29,649 bases of DNA, from contig LBRC01000006.1 of the NCBI GenBank assembly GCA_000991205.1, forward strand, positions 1 through 29,649. The letters run 5' to 3'. This stretch comes from Parcubacteria group bacterium GW2011_GWA2_36_10 (lineage in GTDB: Bacteria; Patescibacteriota; Patescibacteriia; UBA1558; GWA2-36-10). The notes beneath the pieces were generated by a model. The model saw only the letters and a list, made by a program, of their open reading frames with translations, made no database searches and was not told the DNA's origin. Made by a program: the position numbers and the translations under genes. Below, one piece after another: positions 1-8,692 of the stretch. Each line of letters begins with the position of its first letter. The stretch's first letter is position 1.

Positions 1-21
1 GAGCAAGTAATCTATATTTTC

Positions 22-49
22 CTCTCCCTTTCAGGAGAGTTTTTGTTTT
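22..49 (+). terminator. Rho-independent terminator at left edge
   Basis: CTCTCC at 22-27 pairs with GGAGAG at 34-39, followed on the plus strand by a T-rich run. It would end a plus-strand gene lying left of the window. It overlaps the last codons of the minus-strand Avd-like gene, and there is no T run on that strand. Confidence 0.5.
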
Positions 50-441
50 AATAATTGGCCATTCCAGCCACCAAGCATTTTGCCAATTTCGTTTAAAGCC
101 AGCGATAAATTAAGATACTTTTTTTGATCCAAAGATTTTGTTTCCCACAAGATTAATAACATTATTTTTAGAGTATCTAATTTTTGCATTGCCTTGCCTA
201 GATAAGGCAATTTTTCTTCCTTTTTTAAGAAACTCGCAATAGTAATATTCTCAATTAATTCTAATAATAAATTATCTATCTTTTGTCCCAGCGTATATTT
301 ATGTGTTTTAGTTAAAATTAAATAATAACTATACCAAAGTAAATAGACATTCTTGGTTTTTTCTAAAATAGGTAAAATTCCCGTGGGGGGGGGAGCCTTA
401 AAAGCAGATTGTTGCGTATTATGAAAATTCAATTCATTCAT
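31..441 (-). CDS. Four-helix-bundle (Avd-like) protein, DGR accessory
   Basis: A 136-residue, mostly helical protein of the four-helix-bundle family that includes the 23S intervening-sequence proteins and bAvd, the accessory factor that binds the RT and template RNA in diversity-generating retroelements. The visible family signatures are PPPTGILPILEKTK near residue 18, YTLGQKIDNLLLELI near 50, the KKEEKLPYLGKAMQKLD segment, and the C-terminal IGKMLGGWNGQL. The proline run is coded by nine consecutive G/C bases (385-393), a homopolymer worth checking for length errors. The gene lies divergent from an RT, and the 5' ends overlap by about 20 nt, so neither has a free promoter region. Avd and RT are more often co-directional, so this may be a rearranged locus. 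The family call is firm; the Avd role rests on the neighbouring RT. Confidence 0.72.
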   Translation of the reverse strand: MNELNFHNTQQSAFKAPPPTGILPILEKTKNVYLLWYSYYLILTKTHKYTLGQKIDNLLLELIENITIASFLKKEEKLPYLGKAMQKLDTLKIMLLILWETKSLDQKKYLNLSLALNEIGKMLGGWNGQLLKQKLS

Positions 442-1404
442 AGTTATATCGATATTATTTCATTAGATAATTTACTTTTAGCTTGGCGTGAATTTATCGT
501 GGGTAAGAAAAACAAAAAAGATGTTCAACTATTCTCAAGATACTTAATAGATAATATTATACAACTTCAGCAAGAACTTAACAATTTCACTCACCAATCA
601 TCAGGTTATGTTGCTTTTAATATTTCAGACCCTAAACCTCGTAATATTCATAAAGCCAGCGTGCGAGACAGATTATTGCACCACGCTATTTACAGACAAC
701 TTTACCCATTCTTTGATCAAACTTTCACAAGTGATTCTTATTCTTGTCGAGATAACAAAGGCACCCATAAAGCCATTAATAAATTCAGAAGTATGGCCTT
801 AAAAGTAAGTAATAATAATACTAAAACTTGTTATATCTTAAAATGTGACATTAAGAAGTTTTTTGCCAACATTAACCATACAACTTTAAAAGATATTTTA
901 AAATAATATATTCCCGATCAAAATATTCTTTGGCTATTAAATAAAGTCATAGATAGTTTTGAAGTCTCACCAAATACAGGTTTGCCCCTAGGCAATTTAA
1001 CCTCACAACTATTTGTCAATATCTATATGAATGAGTTTGATCAATATGTAAAACATAAACTTAAACAAAAATATTATATTAGATACGCTGATGACTTTGT
1101 TTTTCTTTCAAATAATAGACAAGAGTTATTAAAAATAATCCCAGAGCTTAAAAATTATTTAGGCAAAAAACTTCAATTAACTATTCACCCCGAGAAAATA
1201 TCTTTAACTACTCTAGCCAGCGGCTTAGACTATTTAGGGATAATTAATTTCCCTCATCATCGTATCTTAAGAACTAAAACTAAGCGTAGAGTGTTAAAGC
1301 GAGTAAATGAAAAGAATTTAGCCTCTTATTTAGGTTTTTTAAAACATTGTGATAGTTATGAGCTACAGAATTTAGTGATAAATAAAATAGGCCCACTTGA
1401 TTAA
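421..1404 (+). pseudogene. DGR-type reverse transcriptase broken by one in-frame TAA
   Basis: Two open stretches are in the same frame and are separated only by TAA at 904-906; with that codon read through they make one RT of about 327 residues. In order: SLDNLLLAWREF (N-terminal RT region), PRNIHKASVRDRLLHHAI, DSYSCRDNKGTHKAI, CDIKKFFANI (first catalytic Asp), GLPLGNLTSQ, and IRYADDFVFLS with the YADD catalytic pair. An (I/L/V)GxxxSQ motif in place of QGxxxSP is typical of DGR RTs. AAA to TAA needs one base change, so this looks like a recent nonsense mutation or a sequencing error. I chose ATG 421 over the TTG at 409. If the stop is real, the N-terminal fragment lacks YADD, and a fragment restarting near 982 lacks the first Asp, so neither should polymerise. 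Confidence 0.85.
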
Positions 1405-1431
1405 GTAAGTCTATTTTAAAGAAAGTTTATT

Positions 1432-3025
1432 TTATTCTCTAGTTTTTTCTAAAACTTCATCTAGTGAAGTGATGCCATCCAGAGCTTTTAAGATGCCGTC
1501 TTGCAACATCGTCACCATACCTTCTTCGATAGCTATTTTTTCAATGTCATATTCGGAAATATTGGCCGACAAAATAATCTTTTCTATTTTTTGGTTCATG
1601 GTCAAAATTTCATACAGACCAATGCGTCCTTTATAGCCTAAATGGCCACACTTTTCACAGCCTTTGGCACTAAAGAATTTTAAGTTAGTCAAATTATCTG
1701 GCTTAGCACCTGATTGCGGACTGATGCTATTCAAAGCATTCAGCACTAGCGTCAAAGTTTTGTTATCTATTTCAGTTTCTTGCTTGCAGTCTTGGCATAA
1801 TTTTCGAGAGCATAAGGTGGCCAGTCAAGGCGGCATTGATAGCCGTGTCAGCGGTTTCTAGATCACGAATTTCACCGACCATCACGATATCTGGGTCTTG
1901 TCTTAAGATAGCACGTAAGCCTTTGGCGAAAGTATATTTATTTTTTCTTTCAATGCCGCCAGGATTAGCACTGCTATTATCAAAATCACCGTCGCTATTT
2001 TCTACTTGACTTTGGACGATGCCTGGAAGCTTGTATTCTATCGGGTCTTCTAAAGTAATAATTTTGGTATCAGCTTGATTAAGCTTATTTAAGATGGCAT
2101 ACAAAGTAGTAGTTTTGCCACTTCCCGTCGGACCAGTGGTGATGATCATGCCATTTGGTTTAGTCACTTCATTGGCTAGATCATTAAAAGCTTTTCCTCT
2201 TAAACCCAAGGCTTCAAATTGTAAACCTACACTGGAGGCTCTTAATAAACGCATGACAATACTTTCGCCATAAGTAGAGGGTATAGTGGATACTCTGACG
2301 TCTATTTTGTCATTACTTAAATTGATAGTAAAGCGTCCATCTTGTGGTTGATTGGTGACATTGAGTTTGAGTTCAGCTAGTAGTTTGATGCGGGAGCTAA
2401 TTTTGTGCCAGTTTTCAGCCGGAATAGTGGCGGCTTGTTGTAAAACACCATCAATACGCAAGCGAACCTTGACTGCTTGCTCTTCGGTTTCAATGTGGAT
2501 ATCTGAAGCATTAAATTTTAAAGCCGCCGCGATGATTAAACTGATCATTTCTGTCACATTGGTTTGATTCAGTAAGGTTTGTAAAGTTTTTAGATCGCTT
2601 AAATTTTCATTAAAGCTATTTAAATTTTCCGCACTGATATTGACGCCTTCAATTTGTTCAATGATGGGAATTTTATCATAGATAGCTAGGGCAATATTTA
2701 AGCTCGCTTGTGAAGTCAAATAAATTTTTAAGTGGGCATGATATTTATCTTCTAGTTCTTTTTTTAATTGACCAATTTGAGGATTGTCTGGATTGGTCGA
2801 GGCTAGACGTAACTCCTCATTAGTATATAAAAAACAAACCGCTTGTAAAGCTTTGGCTTGCTCTGCTTTGATGACCTTGATAGCATCTTGGGAAATAGGA
2901 AAACTTTTTAAATTAATATAAGGCCAGCCTGTAGTGGTGGCTTGTTTTTTTACCTCATCTTCTTTGCGTTGCTCTTCTAGGTCACTTAATTTTTTGTCTA
3001 AAATTTCTTCTTTGTTTGTATCCAT
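1432..3025 (-). pseudogene. pilB: Type IV pilus assembly ATPase PilB/GspE, internal deletion plus frameshift
   Basis: Secretion-type ATPase that powers pilus extension at the inner membrane. The long 5' part (1772-3025, 417 aa) has the N-terminal domain, Walker A GPTGSGKT (residues 298-305), the Asp box LEDPIEY, and the Walker B region DPDIVMVGEIRD through AALTGHL. It then leaves frame after about residue 407 and stops. In another frame, from about 1812 down to 1432, the C-terminus resumes with RKLCQDCK and GCEKCGHLGYKGRIGLYEIL, the two CxxC pairs of the zinc-binding tetracysteine. Family members normally have some 35-45 residues between these two points (the STLHTN-to-QRLVR segment), so part of the gene is missing, not merely shifted. 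About 20 extra residues sit between QSQVE and FAKGLRAILRQ. The product is probably non-functional unless this is an assembly error. Confidence 0.87.
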
Positions 3026-3144
3026 AAAATTGTATATGCCCCGAGTTTTTATCGAGGGGTTGCTTCTGTTATTATACTTTTGGCGTTAATAAAAGTCAAA
3101 GCTAATTACAAAGGCCTTTCCCCGCGCCTTTATTTGTTTAATCA

Positions 3145-3175
3145 AAAACTCCTCCCCGCTACGGGGAGGAGTTTT
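3145..3175 (-). terminator. Strong hairpin terminator (14-bp stem)
   Basis: AAAACTCCTCCCCG at 3145-3158 pairs perfectly with 3162-3175 around a 3-nt loop. The A/T flanks give T-runs on both strands, so it can end the membrane-protein transcript arriving from 3185 on the minus strand. The rest of 3026-3184 is the AT-rich leader of the broken pilB, with no recognised gene. Confidence 0.75.
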
Positions 3176-3184
3176 AAGATAAAT

Positions 3185-4168
3185 TTATTCAACTAAGCGA
3201 GGGAGATGGCGAGCAGCTAGACGATGTATTTTACTCAAGGAAGTCTTTTTGCTGGTGAGGTGTAAAAATGTTTCTGTCCAGACGATAGTGTAATAAGCGC
3301 CGAAGAAAGAAATAGCCGAGATTAATAAAGCAATAAAACAGATTGAACCGACTACCATCAAAATCAAGAAGCCTAAAGCACTGACATTAGAAACTAGATA
3401 GCCCAAGATTAAAAATGGTGTAATCAAGAAAGCGCTAGCAGCGATTAAGGCCATAGTATAAACAACAGTAAAGAGTAGCATGGTCAAAGCATTTTCTAAG
3501 CTTAAAATCCAATTAAATCTAAATAAGGTCCAAGCATTTGCCAGGGCTCGAGGAGTTGATTGTTTTTTTAAGATAATATAGCTATAACCATAACGAGTAA
3601 TAAAGGAAATAATGACAGTGAAAGGTACAATGACAAAAAAGAGGATTATTTTAATAATAATGTCCATGGCATTGTTTGTCTGCGTCAATGAAAGTAAATA
3701 AACAATCGGCACTATCACTCCCGCGACAAAAACAAAACCCACTAATTTATTTAAGAGATTAAGAGAGAGTAGTGGCCAAAATTTATCAACACCAATTTCT
3801 AAATCATCAAAGAGTGAACTGGTACCTAAAGTTTTTTTGCTATTAGCTTGGTTGCTTGCGTTGATCAAAGCACCTTGAGAGGCAATGGCTAGCACCAGGA
3901 CAATGGCCATTAAAATTAATATACCAATAAAGAGGAAAATATTTGGTAGCATTGTCCAGTTAAGATTGACATTGGTGACATTTTTAAAAATATTCAGCCA
4001 GCTGATTAAATTAGTTGAGACAATGTCACTACTCTGTAGATTGACGATAGCATCAAAGTCTCCTGTCAGTCCCAGAGTCGCTACAAAAAGACCAAAGAAA
4101 CCTAGTCGCCAATTGCTTTTTAGTATTTGCCAGGCTCGCAAATAAACTACACGATAAAAAGATTGCAT
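3185..4168 (-). CDS. Multi-pass integral membrane protein, unknown function
   Basis: 327 residues with about six hydrophobic segments, at roughly 22-38, 70-95, 135-160, 170-192, 218-245 and 258-295. Basic stretches such as RYGYSYIILKKQSTPRALANAWTL lie between them. I see no catalytic motif. The layout (conserved loop before an ANAWxLFR element, long hydrophobic C-half) recalls membrane proteins common in CPR genomes and usually left as hypothetical; a resemblance to glycerophosphodiesterase-type membrane domains is possible but unproven. It stands alone between terminators. A TATAAT-like box about 40 nt upstream in the 4169-4215 AT-rich stretch could drive it. Confidence 0.7.
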   Translation of the reverse strand: MQSFYRVVYLRAWQILKSNWRLGFFGLFVATLGLTGDFDAIVNLQSSDIVSTNLISWLNIFKNVTNVNLNWTMLPNIFLFIGILILMAIVLVLAIASQGALINASNQANSKKTLGTSSLFDDLEIGVDKFWPLLSLNLLNKLVGFVFVAGVIVPIVYLLSLTQTNNAMDIIIKIILFFVIVPFTVIISFITRYGYSYIILKKQSTPRALANAWTLFRFNWILSLENALTMLLFTVVYTMALIAASAFLITPFLILGYLVSNVSALGFLILMVVGSICFIALLISAISFFGAYYTIVWTETFLHLTSKKTSLSKIHRLAARHLPRLVE

Positions 4169-4245
4169 ATTTTTATTTTTTTATTTACTTTTTATTTTTT
4201 GAACATTTTTATTATACCACATTTTTTCAAAATAAAAAATACCCT

Positions 4246-4276
4246 AAATAAATTCCGCCAGTGGCGGAATTTATTT
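4246..4276. repeat. Perfect inverted repeat (15-bp arms)
   Basis: AAATAAATTCCGCCA at 4246-4260 is followed after one base by its exact complement (4262-4276). It is AT at the outside and GC at the tip, like an intrinsic terminator able to work on both strands. It lies between ftsH (ends 4399) and the membrane protein (starts 4168). Confidence 0.7.
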
Positions 4277-4333
4277 GATATCCTAGTAGTGATAAAAAAT
4301 ATTTCCGCAAATAAAAAAATACCCCCACTGTCT

Positions 4334-4396
4334 ACCCGGCATCCGCCGGGTCACGACATCTCCCCCTAATTTAAGGGGGAGAAAAAGAGGGGATAT
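4334..4396. repeat. Two hairpins; first copy of a CTCCCCCT...AGGGGGAG repeat
   Basis: ACCCGGC/GCCGGGT (4334-4340 with 4345-4351), then CTCCCCCT/AGGGGGAG (4360-4367 with 4374-4381), then AGAGGGG and a TATTTTT. The second part recurs at 23471-23512 with the same order: hairpin, A/T spacer, AGAGGGG, TATTTT. This suggests a dispersed palindromic element and not only a terminator for ftsH. Confidence 0.6.
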
Positions 4397-4398
4397 TT

Positions 4399-6207
4399 TT
4401 AGGCCATGATACTATCAAAGTCAGCTTTTTCAATTGTTTCTTTAGCTATCAAAACTTTTACAATATCTTTGATTTTATTTTCATTTTCTTTAATGACGCG
4501 TTCTGCAGTTTTGGCAGCTTCTTCGACATAGTTAGAAATTTCTTGATCGATTACTTCCGCTGTTTTTTCACTATAATCTCGACGTTCATGGATTTCTTTA
4601 CCTAAGAAAACCATTTCTTCTTTTTTACCAAAGGTTCTTAAACCTAATTTTTTATTCATACCAAATTGGGTAATGAGTGATCTGGCCATAGCCGTGGCGC
4701 GCTCTAGATCATTACTAGCGCCAGTGGTGACTTCAGCAAAAAAGATTTGTTCAGCTACTCGACCACCGAGTAAGACGGCCATCTCATCGATAAAATCAGC
4801 ATAGCCATGCATTTTCTTATCTTCATTTGGTAGATTGATAGTATAGCCAGCCGCCCGACCACGAGAAATGATAGATATTTTGTGGACTGGATCGGCATGT
4901 TCTAGATAATGTGCCACGATGGCATGACCAGCTTCATGGTAGGCAGTTATTTCTTTTTCTTTATCTGACAAAATATGACTCTTTCTTTCTGGCCCCAGCA
5001 AAACTCTTTCAATGGAGTCCAAAATATTTTGTTGAGAAATAACTTTTTGATTTTGATGAGCAGTCAAAATAGCTGCTTCATTTAAAACATTGGCAAGGTC
5101 TGCTCCAGAAAAGCCCGGCGTTCTTTGCGCAACTGTTTTTAAGTCTACCTCGGGTGTCATTGGCTTGCCTTTGGCATGGATATTTAAAATCGCTTCACGG
5201 TCTTTAATATCAGGCATATCGATCACGACTTGTCTGTCAAATCTACCAGGACGCAACAAAGCTGGATCCAAGACATCGGGGCGATTGGTAGCAGCCAACA
5301 CGATGACATTGGTCTGATTATCAAAACCATCCATTTCCGTCAAGATTTGATTTAAAGTTTGTTCACGTTCATCATGTGAGCCACCGAGGCCAGAGCCACG
5401 TTGACGACCGACAGCATCGATTTCATCGATAAAGACAATACAAGGAGAAGCTTTTTTAGCTTTTTTGAATAAGTCCCTTACTCTAGAGGCGCCGACGCCG
5501 ACAAACATCTCGACAAATTCTGAACCAGAAATATGGAAGAATGGCACTTTGGCCTCACCCGCCACCGCTCGAGATAATAAGGTCTTACCAGTACCCGGAC
5601 TACCAAGTAATAAAACTCCCTTAGGTATTTTCGCGCCCAGAGCAATAAATTTTTGTGGACTTTTTAAAAATTCTACAATTTCTTCTAGGTCATTTTTAGC
5701 CTCAATGGCACCAGCCACATCTTTGAAAGTCACTTTGATTTTTTCTTGATCGGCCATTTTGGCACCACTTTGACCAAAGCTCATAGCGCGGTTATTGACG
5801 CCACTGACTTGGCGCATCATAAACCAAATAAGCCCTAGGATAAATAAAGCTGGAATTAAGAAAGGTAAAATACTAGAAAACATGATACCGGAGTTTGGAT
5901 CTTTACCGACTTCAATATTTAGAGCATTTAGTTTATTTGCTTCTACACCGTAATTTTTTAATAAATTGCTTAGAGATTCGCCAGCTTCTTTAGTGCTTTG
6001 TTTTTCACTCTTGTCTTTTAAAATAATATTTAGTTTATCACCAGTGACATTTATTTTTTCTACTTTGTCTTGGTTGATTTCTTGGACTAGTTGGCTGATA
6101 GAAATAGTTTCAACACTCTTGAAAGAGTTGTTATACAAACTAAAAATTCCACCAATTACGGCAAAGACTAGGAAGAAAATGGCAAAGTTTTTGATAATAT
6201 TTTTCAT
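4399..6207 (-). CDS. ftsH: ATP-dependent zinc metalloprotease FtsH
   Basis: Membrane-anchored AAA+ protease that degrades misfolded or unassembled membrane proteins and short-lived regulators; it works as a hexamer. 602 residues with the standard order: TM helix about 7-27, extracytoplasmic domain, TM about 112-131, Walker A GSPGTGKT (202-209), pore loop FVGVGA, Walker B FIDEIDA (259-265), second region of homology with DPALLRPGRFDR, then the zinc site HEAGH (424-428) and the ASNDLERAT segment carrying the third ligand. GRAAGYT stands in for the usual GRALGYT. The start is supported by a consensus -10 TATAAT (6215-6220) with TTGGGC 17 bp upstream; the ATG lies 7 nt after the -10, so the mRNA is predicted to be leaderless. 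All catalytic residues are present. Confidence 0.97.
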   Translation of the reverse strand: MKNIIKNFAIFFLVFAVIGGIFSLYNNSFKSVETISISQLVQEINQDKVEKINVTGDKLNIILKDKSEKQSTKEAGESLSNLLKNYGVEANKLNALNIEVGKDPNSGIMFSSILPFLIPALFILGLIWFMMRQVSGVNNRAMSFGQSGAKMADQEKIKVTFKDVAGAIEAKNDLEEIVEFLKSPQKFIALGAKIPKGVLLLGSPGTGKTLLSRAVAGEAKVPFFHISGSEFVEMFVGVGASRVRDLFKKAKKASPCIVFIDEIDAVGRQRGSGLGGSHDEREQTLNQILTEMDGFDNQTNVIVLAATNRPDVLDPALLRPGRFDRQVVIDMPDIKDREAILNIHAKGKPMTPEVDLKTVAQRTPGFSGADLANVLNEAAILTAHQNQKVISQQNILDSIERVLLGPERKSHILSDKEKEITAYHEAGHAIVAHYLEHADPVHKISIISRGRAAGYTINLPNEDKKMHGYADFIDEMAVLLGGRVAEQIFFAEVTTGASNDLERATAMARSLITQFGMNKKLGLRTFGKKEEMVFLGKEIHERRDYSEKTAEVIDQEISNYVEEAAKTAERVIKENENKIKDIVKVLIAKETIEKADFDSIMA

Positions 6208-6214
6208 ATATATA

Positions 6215-6243
6215 ATTATAGCTTATTCTTTAATTTAGCCCAA
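6215..6243 (-). promoter_or_regulatory. ftsH promoter, predicted leaderless start
   Basis: On the minus strand: TTGGGC (6238-6243), 17-bp spacer, TATAAT (6215-6220), then 7 nt to the ftsH ATG. The -35 sits in one arm of the 6232-6270 hairpin that follows the S1 gene. Confidence 0.6.
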
Positions 6244-6270
6244 CTCTTGGATGAAGACTTGGGCTAAATT
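6232..6270. repeat. Inverted repeat between S1-type gene and ftsH
   Basis: AATTTAGCCCAA (6232-6243) pairs with 6259-6270 (12 bp, 15-nt loop). It lies 4 nt past the stop of the S1-type gene. There is no T run after it on the minus strand, so it may shield a 3' end more than terminate. Confidence 0.55.
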
Positions 6271-6274
6271 TTAT

Positions 6275-7522
6275 TTATTCAGTTTTCGTTTTTTCTGCAA
6301 CTTCTGGTTTAGTTTCTTCTTTGGTTTCGGTTGTTTCGGTTATTTCAGGTTTTTCTTCTTTTTCTGACTTAGCCTTTTTTTCTACCTTAGGTTTTTCTTC
6401 TTTCACTTTTTTTTCGGCTGGCTGATTGATTGCCTTGAGAGATAAACCTAGACGGTGTTCTTTTGGCTCAATGGTTAAGATCACAAATTCATAAGTTTCT
6501 CCGATCTTGATCAAGTCTTGTGGGTTAGCCACTTTTTTATCGCTCAATTCGGAAATATGGACTAAGCCATGAATATCTTGATCTAGCTCGACGAAGACAC
6601 CAAAAGGATTTACTTTCAAAACTTTTGCTTTGATTTTTTGGCCGATCTTATATTTTTTTTCTACTTGAGACCAAGGATCAGCTTGTAGTTTTTTCAAAGA
6701 AAGAGAAATTTTGGTATCATCGATTTCGATAATTTCTGCCTCAACTTTGTCACCAACTTTGACGATGTCTCTTGGATCATCGATTCTTTGCCAGGCAAGT
6801 TCAGAGATATGAACTAAACCTTCTAAGTTGTTATCAAACTCGACAAAAGCACCGAAGTCTACGACACCAGTGATGATGCCATGCACTCGGTCGCCAATTT
6901 TAAATTTGGAAACAGCGGCTTTTTGCTTTTCGTCCCAAGCGGCTTTTTCAGAAACAATTAATTTTTCTTCTTTTTCATTTAAGTCAATGATTTTAGTACG
7001 CAGATTTTGGTTGATAAAAGATTTTAAGTGAGATAAAATTTTACTTTTATCACCACCTTCAATGCGAGGGTAGTGCTCGGTAGTGAGCTGTGAGACTGGT
7101 AAGAATCCCATTACATTGCCGATCTTGATCATCAAGCCACCTTTATTAGCGTCCGTCACCCGGCTTTCTACTAATTCACCAGCTTTATACAATTTTTCTA
7201 AACGGCCCCAAGCTTTTTGGTGACCAGCTTCACGGAAAGATAATTCCATGTAGCCATTTTCATTTTCTAAATCAACCACAGTCGCTGAAGCGATGTCGCT
7301 GATTTTTAATTTATCAGAATCTTCACTTTCATCATAGATTTCTCGGCCACGAATAACTCCTGTGGTCAAGCCATCGATATCTAGATAGATTTCGTTTTTT
7401 GAGATACTGATTATTTTGCCTTCTACCAAATCACCAACTTTTGGCATATTGGCGGCATTTTTGTCTTTTAATAATTCAGCCATTTTACTAGTGGCCAAAT
7501 TTTCTTCTTGTACGTCAGACAT
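6275..7522 (-). CDS. rpsA: Ribosomal protein S1-type RNA-binding protein, four S1 domains
   Basis: Binds mRNA on the 30S subunit through repeated S1 (OB-fold) domains. Four domains are visible at about 28-95, 113-192, 207-276 and 292-363; the last two carry the canonical GAFVEF...GLVHISEL pattern, which recurs as GVFVEL...GLVHISEL. After residue 366 comes a 50-residue tail rich in Lys, Glu and Thr, likely disordered. Proteobacterial S1 has six domains; four-domain forms occur in Firmicutes and CPR. In a genome where SD sites are nearly absent and several mRNAs look leaderless, an S1-type factor may matter for recruiting SD-less messages; that is inference. It is transcribed toward ftsH and divergent from 7750. 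Confidence 0.92.
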   Translation of the reverse strand: MSDVQEENLATSKMAELLKDKNAANMPKVGDLVEGKIISISKNEIYLDIDGLTTGVIRGREIYDESEDSDKLKISDIASATVVDLENENGYMELSFREAGHQKAWGRLEKLYKAGELVESRVTDANKGGLMIKIGNVMGFLPVSQLTTEHYPRIEGGDKSKILSHLKSFINQNLRTKIIDLNEKEEKLIVSEKAAWDEKQKAAVSKFKIGDRVHGIITGVVDFGAFVEFDNNLEGLVHISELAWQRIDDPRDIVKVGDKVEAEIIEIDDTKISLSLKKLQADPWSQVEKKYKIGQKIKAKVLKVNPFGVFVELDQDIHGLVHISELSDKKVANPQDLIKIGETYEFVILTIEPKEHRLGLSLKAINQPAEKKVKEEKPKVEKKAKSEKEEKPEITETTETKEETKPEVAEKTKTE

Positions 7523-7656
7523 TTAATTGTTAGATTAGCCTAAAATAATTTAAGCCTTTGAGCCAAGGTTTTTAAGCTATTTGGACCCTAGCTAAAGTTT
7601 TATTAAATAAATAGCCGTCTTAAATTAACATAAATTTGAAAATAAATCAAGGGCTA

Positions 7657-7726
7657 AATTTGCCTTAATTTCAGCCTGATTTTGGCTTTACTTTTATCTT
7701 ATTTGTTGCTAAAATTAAGGCAAATT
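7657..7726. repeat. 15-bp perfect inverted repeat in divergent promoter region
   Basis: AATTTGCCTTAATTT (7657-7671) and its exact complement (7712-7726), 40 nt apart. It lies in the 227-bp gap between the divergent S1-type and MBL-fold genes. The loop holds a small AGCC/GGCT stem. It could be a long-stem hairpin near the MBL gene start (7750) or a paired operator. I see nothing else gene-like in 7523-7749. Confidence 0.65.
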
Positions 7727-7749
7727 AATCATTTAATTTTCTTAAAAAT

Positions 7750-8334
7750 ATGCAGATTTTATGGGAAGGATTTAACTATTTCAAGCTCCAAAATAGCCAA
7801 CAAACTGTTTTGCTCAATCCTTATAGTTTGGATAAAAATACTAGTTTTAGTAAAATCAAGGCAGACTTGGCTTTATTTTCTGACCCCAAGTATTTAGAGG
7901 TCGGCAAAGTCAAAGACGAGGCTTTTGTGATCGAAGCGCCGGGTGAATATGAAGTCAATGAAATTTTTGTTTATGGCCATAAGATTAATGGACAAATTAT
8001 TTATCTTATTAATTTTGAAGATATCAAAATCGCTTTTTTGGGAGAATTTGGGCATCAGGTTTTAAGCGATCAAGACTTAGAATTAATCGAAGGGGCAGAT
8101 ATTTTGATTTTACCAGTTGGTGGTGGTGATTTAACGACCGCTAAAGAAGCAGTCAAAATCATTTCTCAAGTAGAGCCACGCATAGTGATACCTAGTTGTC
8201 ATCAGGCAGATAGTATCGCTTTATTTATCAAAGAGTTTGGGGTGAAGCCAGAAGAAATGGATAAATTAAAAATTAGCAAAAAAGATCTTCCTCAAGAAGA
8301 TATAAAATTAATAATTTTAAAAACACAAAAATGA
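7750..8334 (+). CDS. Metallo-beta-lactamase-fold protein with degenerate metal site
   Basis: 194 residues resembling the short MBL-fold hydrolases common in CPR (UPF0173/YtkL-like). The conserved framework is present: MQILWEGFNYFKL at the N-terminus, the APGEYEV turn (about residue 69), KIAFLGEFGH, DILILPVGGGDLT, and a final EPRIVIPSCH strand. The diagnostic HxHxDH zinc loop, expected around residues 40-48, is replaced by a stretch reading ALFSDPKYLEV with no histidine, so a classic hydrolase activity is unlikely. The function could be structural, or this could be a paralog that lost catalysis. It is the first gene of a plus-strand run; its stop overlaps the next start (ATGA at 8331). Confidence 0.75.
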   Translation: MQILWEGFNYFKLQNSQQTVLLNPYSLDKNTSFSKIKADLALFSDPKYLEVGKVKDEAFVIEAPGEYEVNEIFVYGHKINGQIIYLINFEDIKIAFLGEFGHQVLSDQDLELIEGADILILPVGGGDLTTAKEAVKIISQVEPRIVIPSCHQADSIALFIKEFGVKPEEMDKLKISKKDLPQEDIKLIILKTQK

Positions 8335-8663
8335 TTTTTTTTGAGACCTCAAAAAATAAATTTTTTTTCTTAGGTTTTTTTGTCGTCATTAGTAGCTTGT
8401 TTATTACTTTAGTTTGGTTGAAATTCGCTCCCGGAAAACAAGAACTTAAAATAAAAGCAGTTGCCTTGATTTCTGATGAAGCTAAATCACAAGTAGGGGA
8501 TAACTTACAAAACATGAAAGATTCTTTTTCTTTAGGTACTGAGCAGATCAAAAACTTACAAGGTGAATTAGTAAAGTCACAAAAGCAAGCAGAGTTATTG
8601 GATGTCACGCAGAAGTATTTAGAAGCTAAGCAATCTTCAAGTACCCAAGAAAATATAAAATAA
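8331..8663 (+). CDS. Small membrane-anchored coiled-coil protein
   Basis: 110 residues: a short cytoplasmic head (KNK), one hydrophobic helix at about 11-31, then a charged, Gln/Lys-rich helical domain with heptad-like spacing (about 60-100) ending in a Ser/Thr/Gln-rich tail. No family recognised. The topology, one anchor plus an external helix, is shared by FtsL/DivIC-type and other envelope scaffold proteins, but nothing here proves such a role. It overlaps the upstream MBL-fold gene by 4 nt and is followed 29 nt later by gyrA, so the three may be co-transcribed. Confidence 0.7.
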   Translation: MIFFETSKNKFFFLGFFVVISSLFITLVWLKFAPGKQELKIKAVALISDEAKSQVGDNLQNMKDSFSLGTEQIKNLQGELVKSQKQAELLDVTQKYLEAKQSSSTQENIK

Positions 8664-8692
8664 TAAATAAGTAATTTAACAGTAATATCTTT

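Noticed and set aside
904..906. Reading the RT stop as evidence of an alternative genetic code
   Set aside because: The codon is TAA, and TAA and TGA both end other genes normally in this window; CPR recoding concerns UGA.
1405..1431. Template repeat next to the RT
   Set aside because: The gap after the RT is only 27 nt, and I see no copy of the candidate variable region in the first 1.4 kb.
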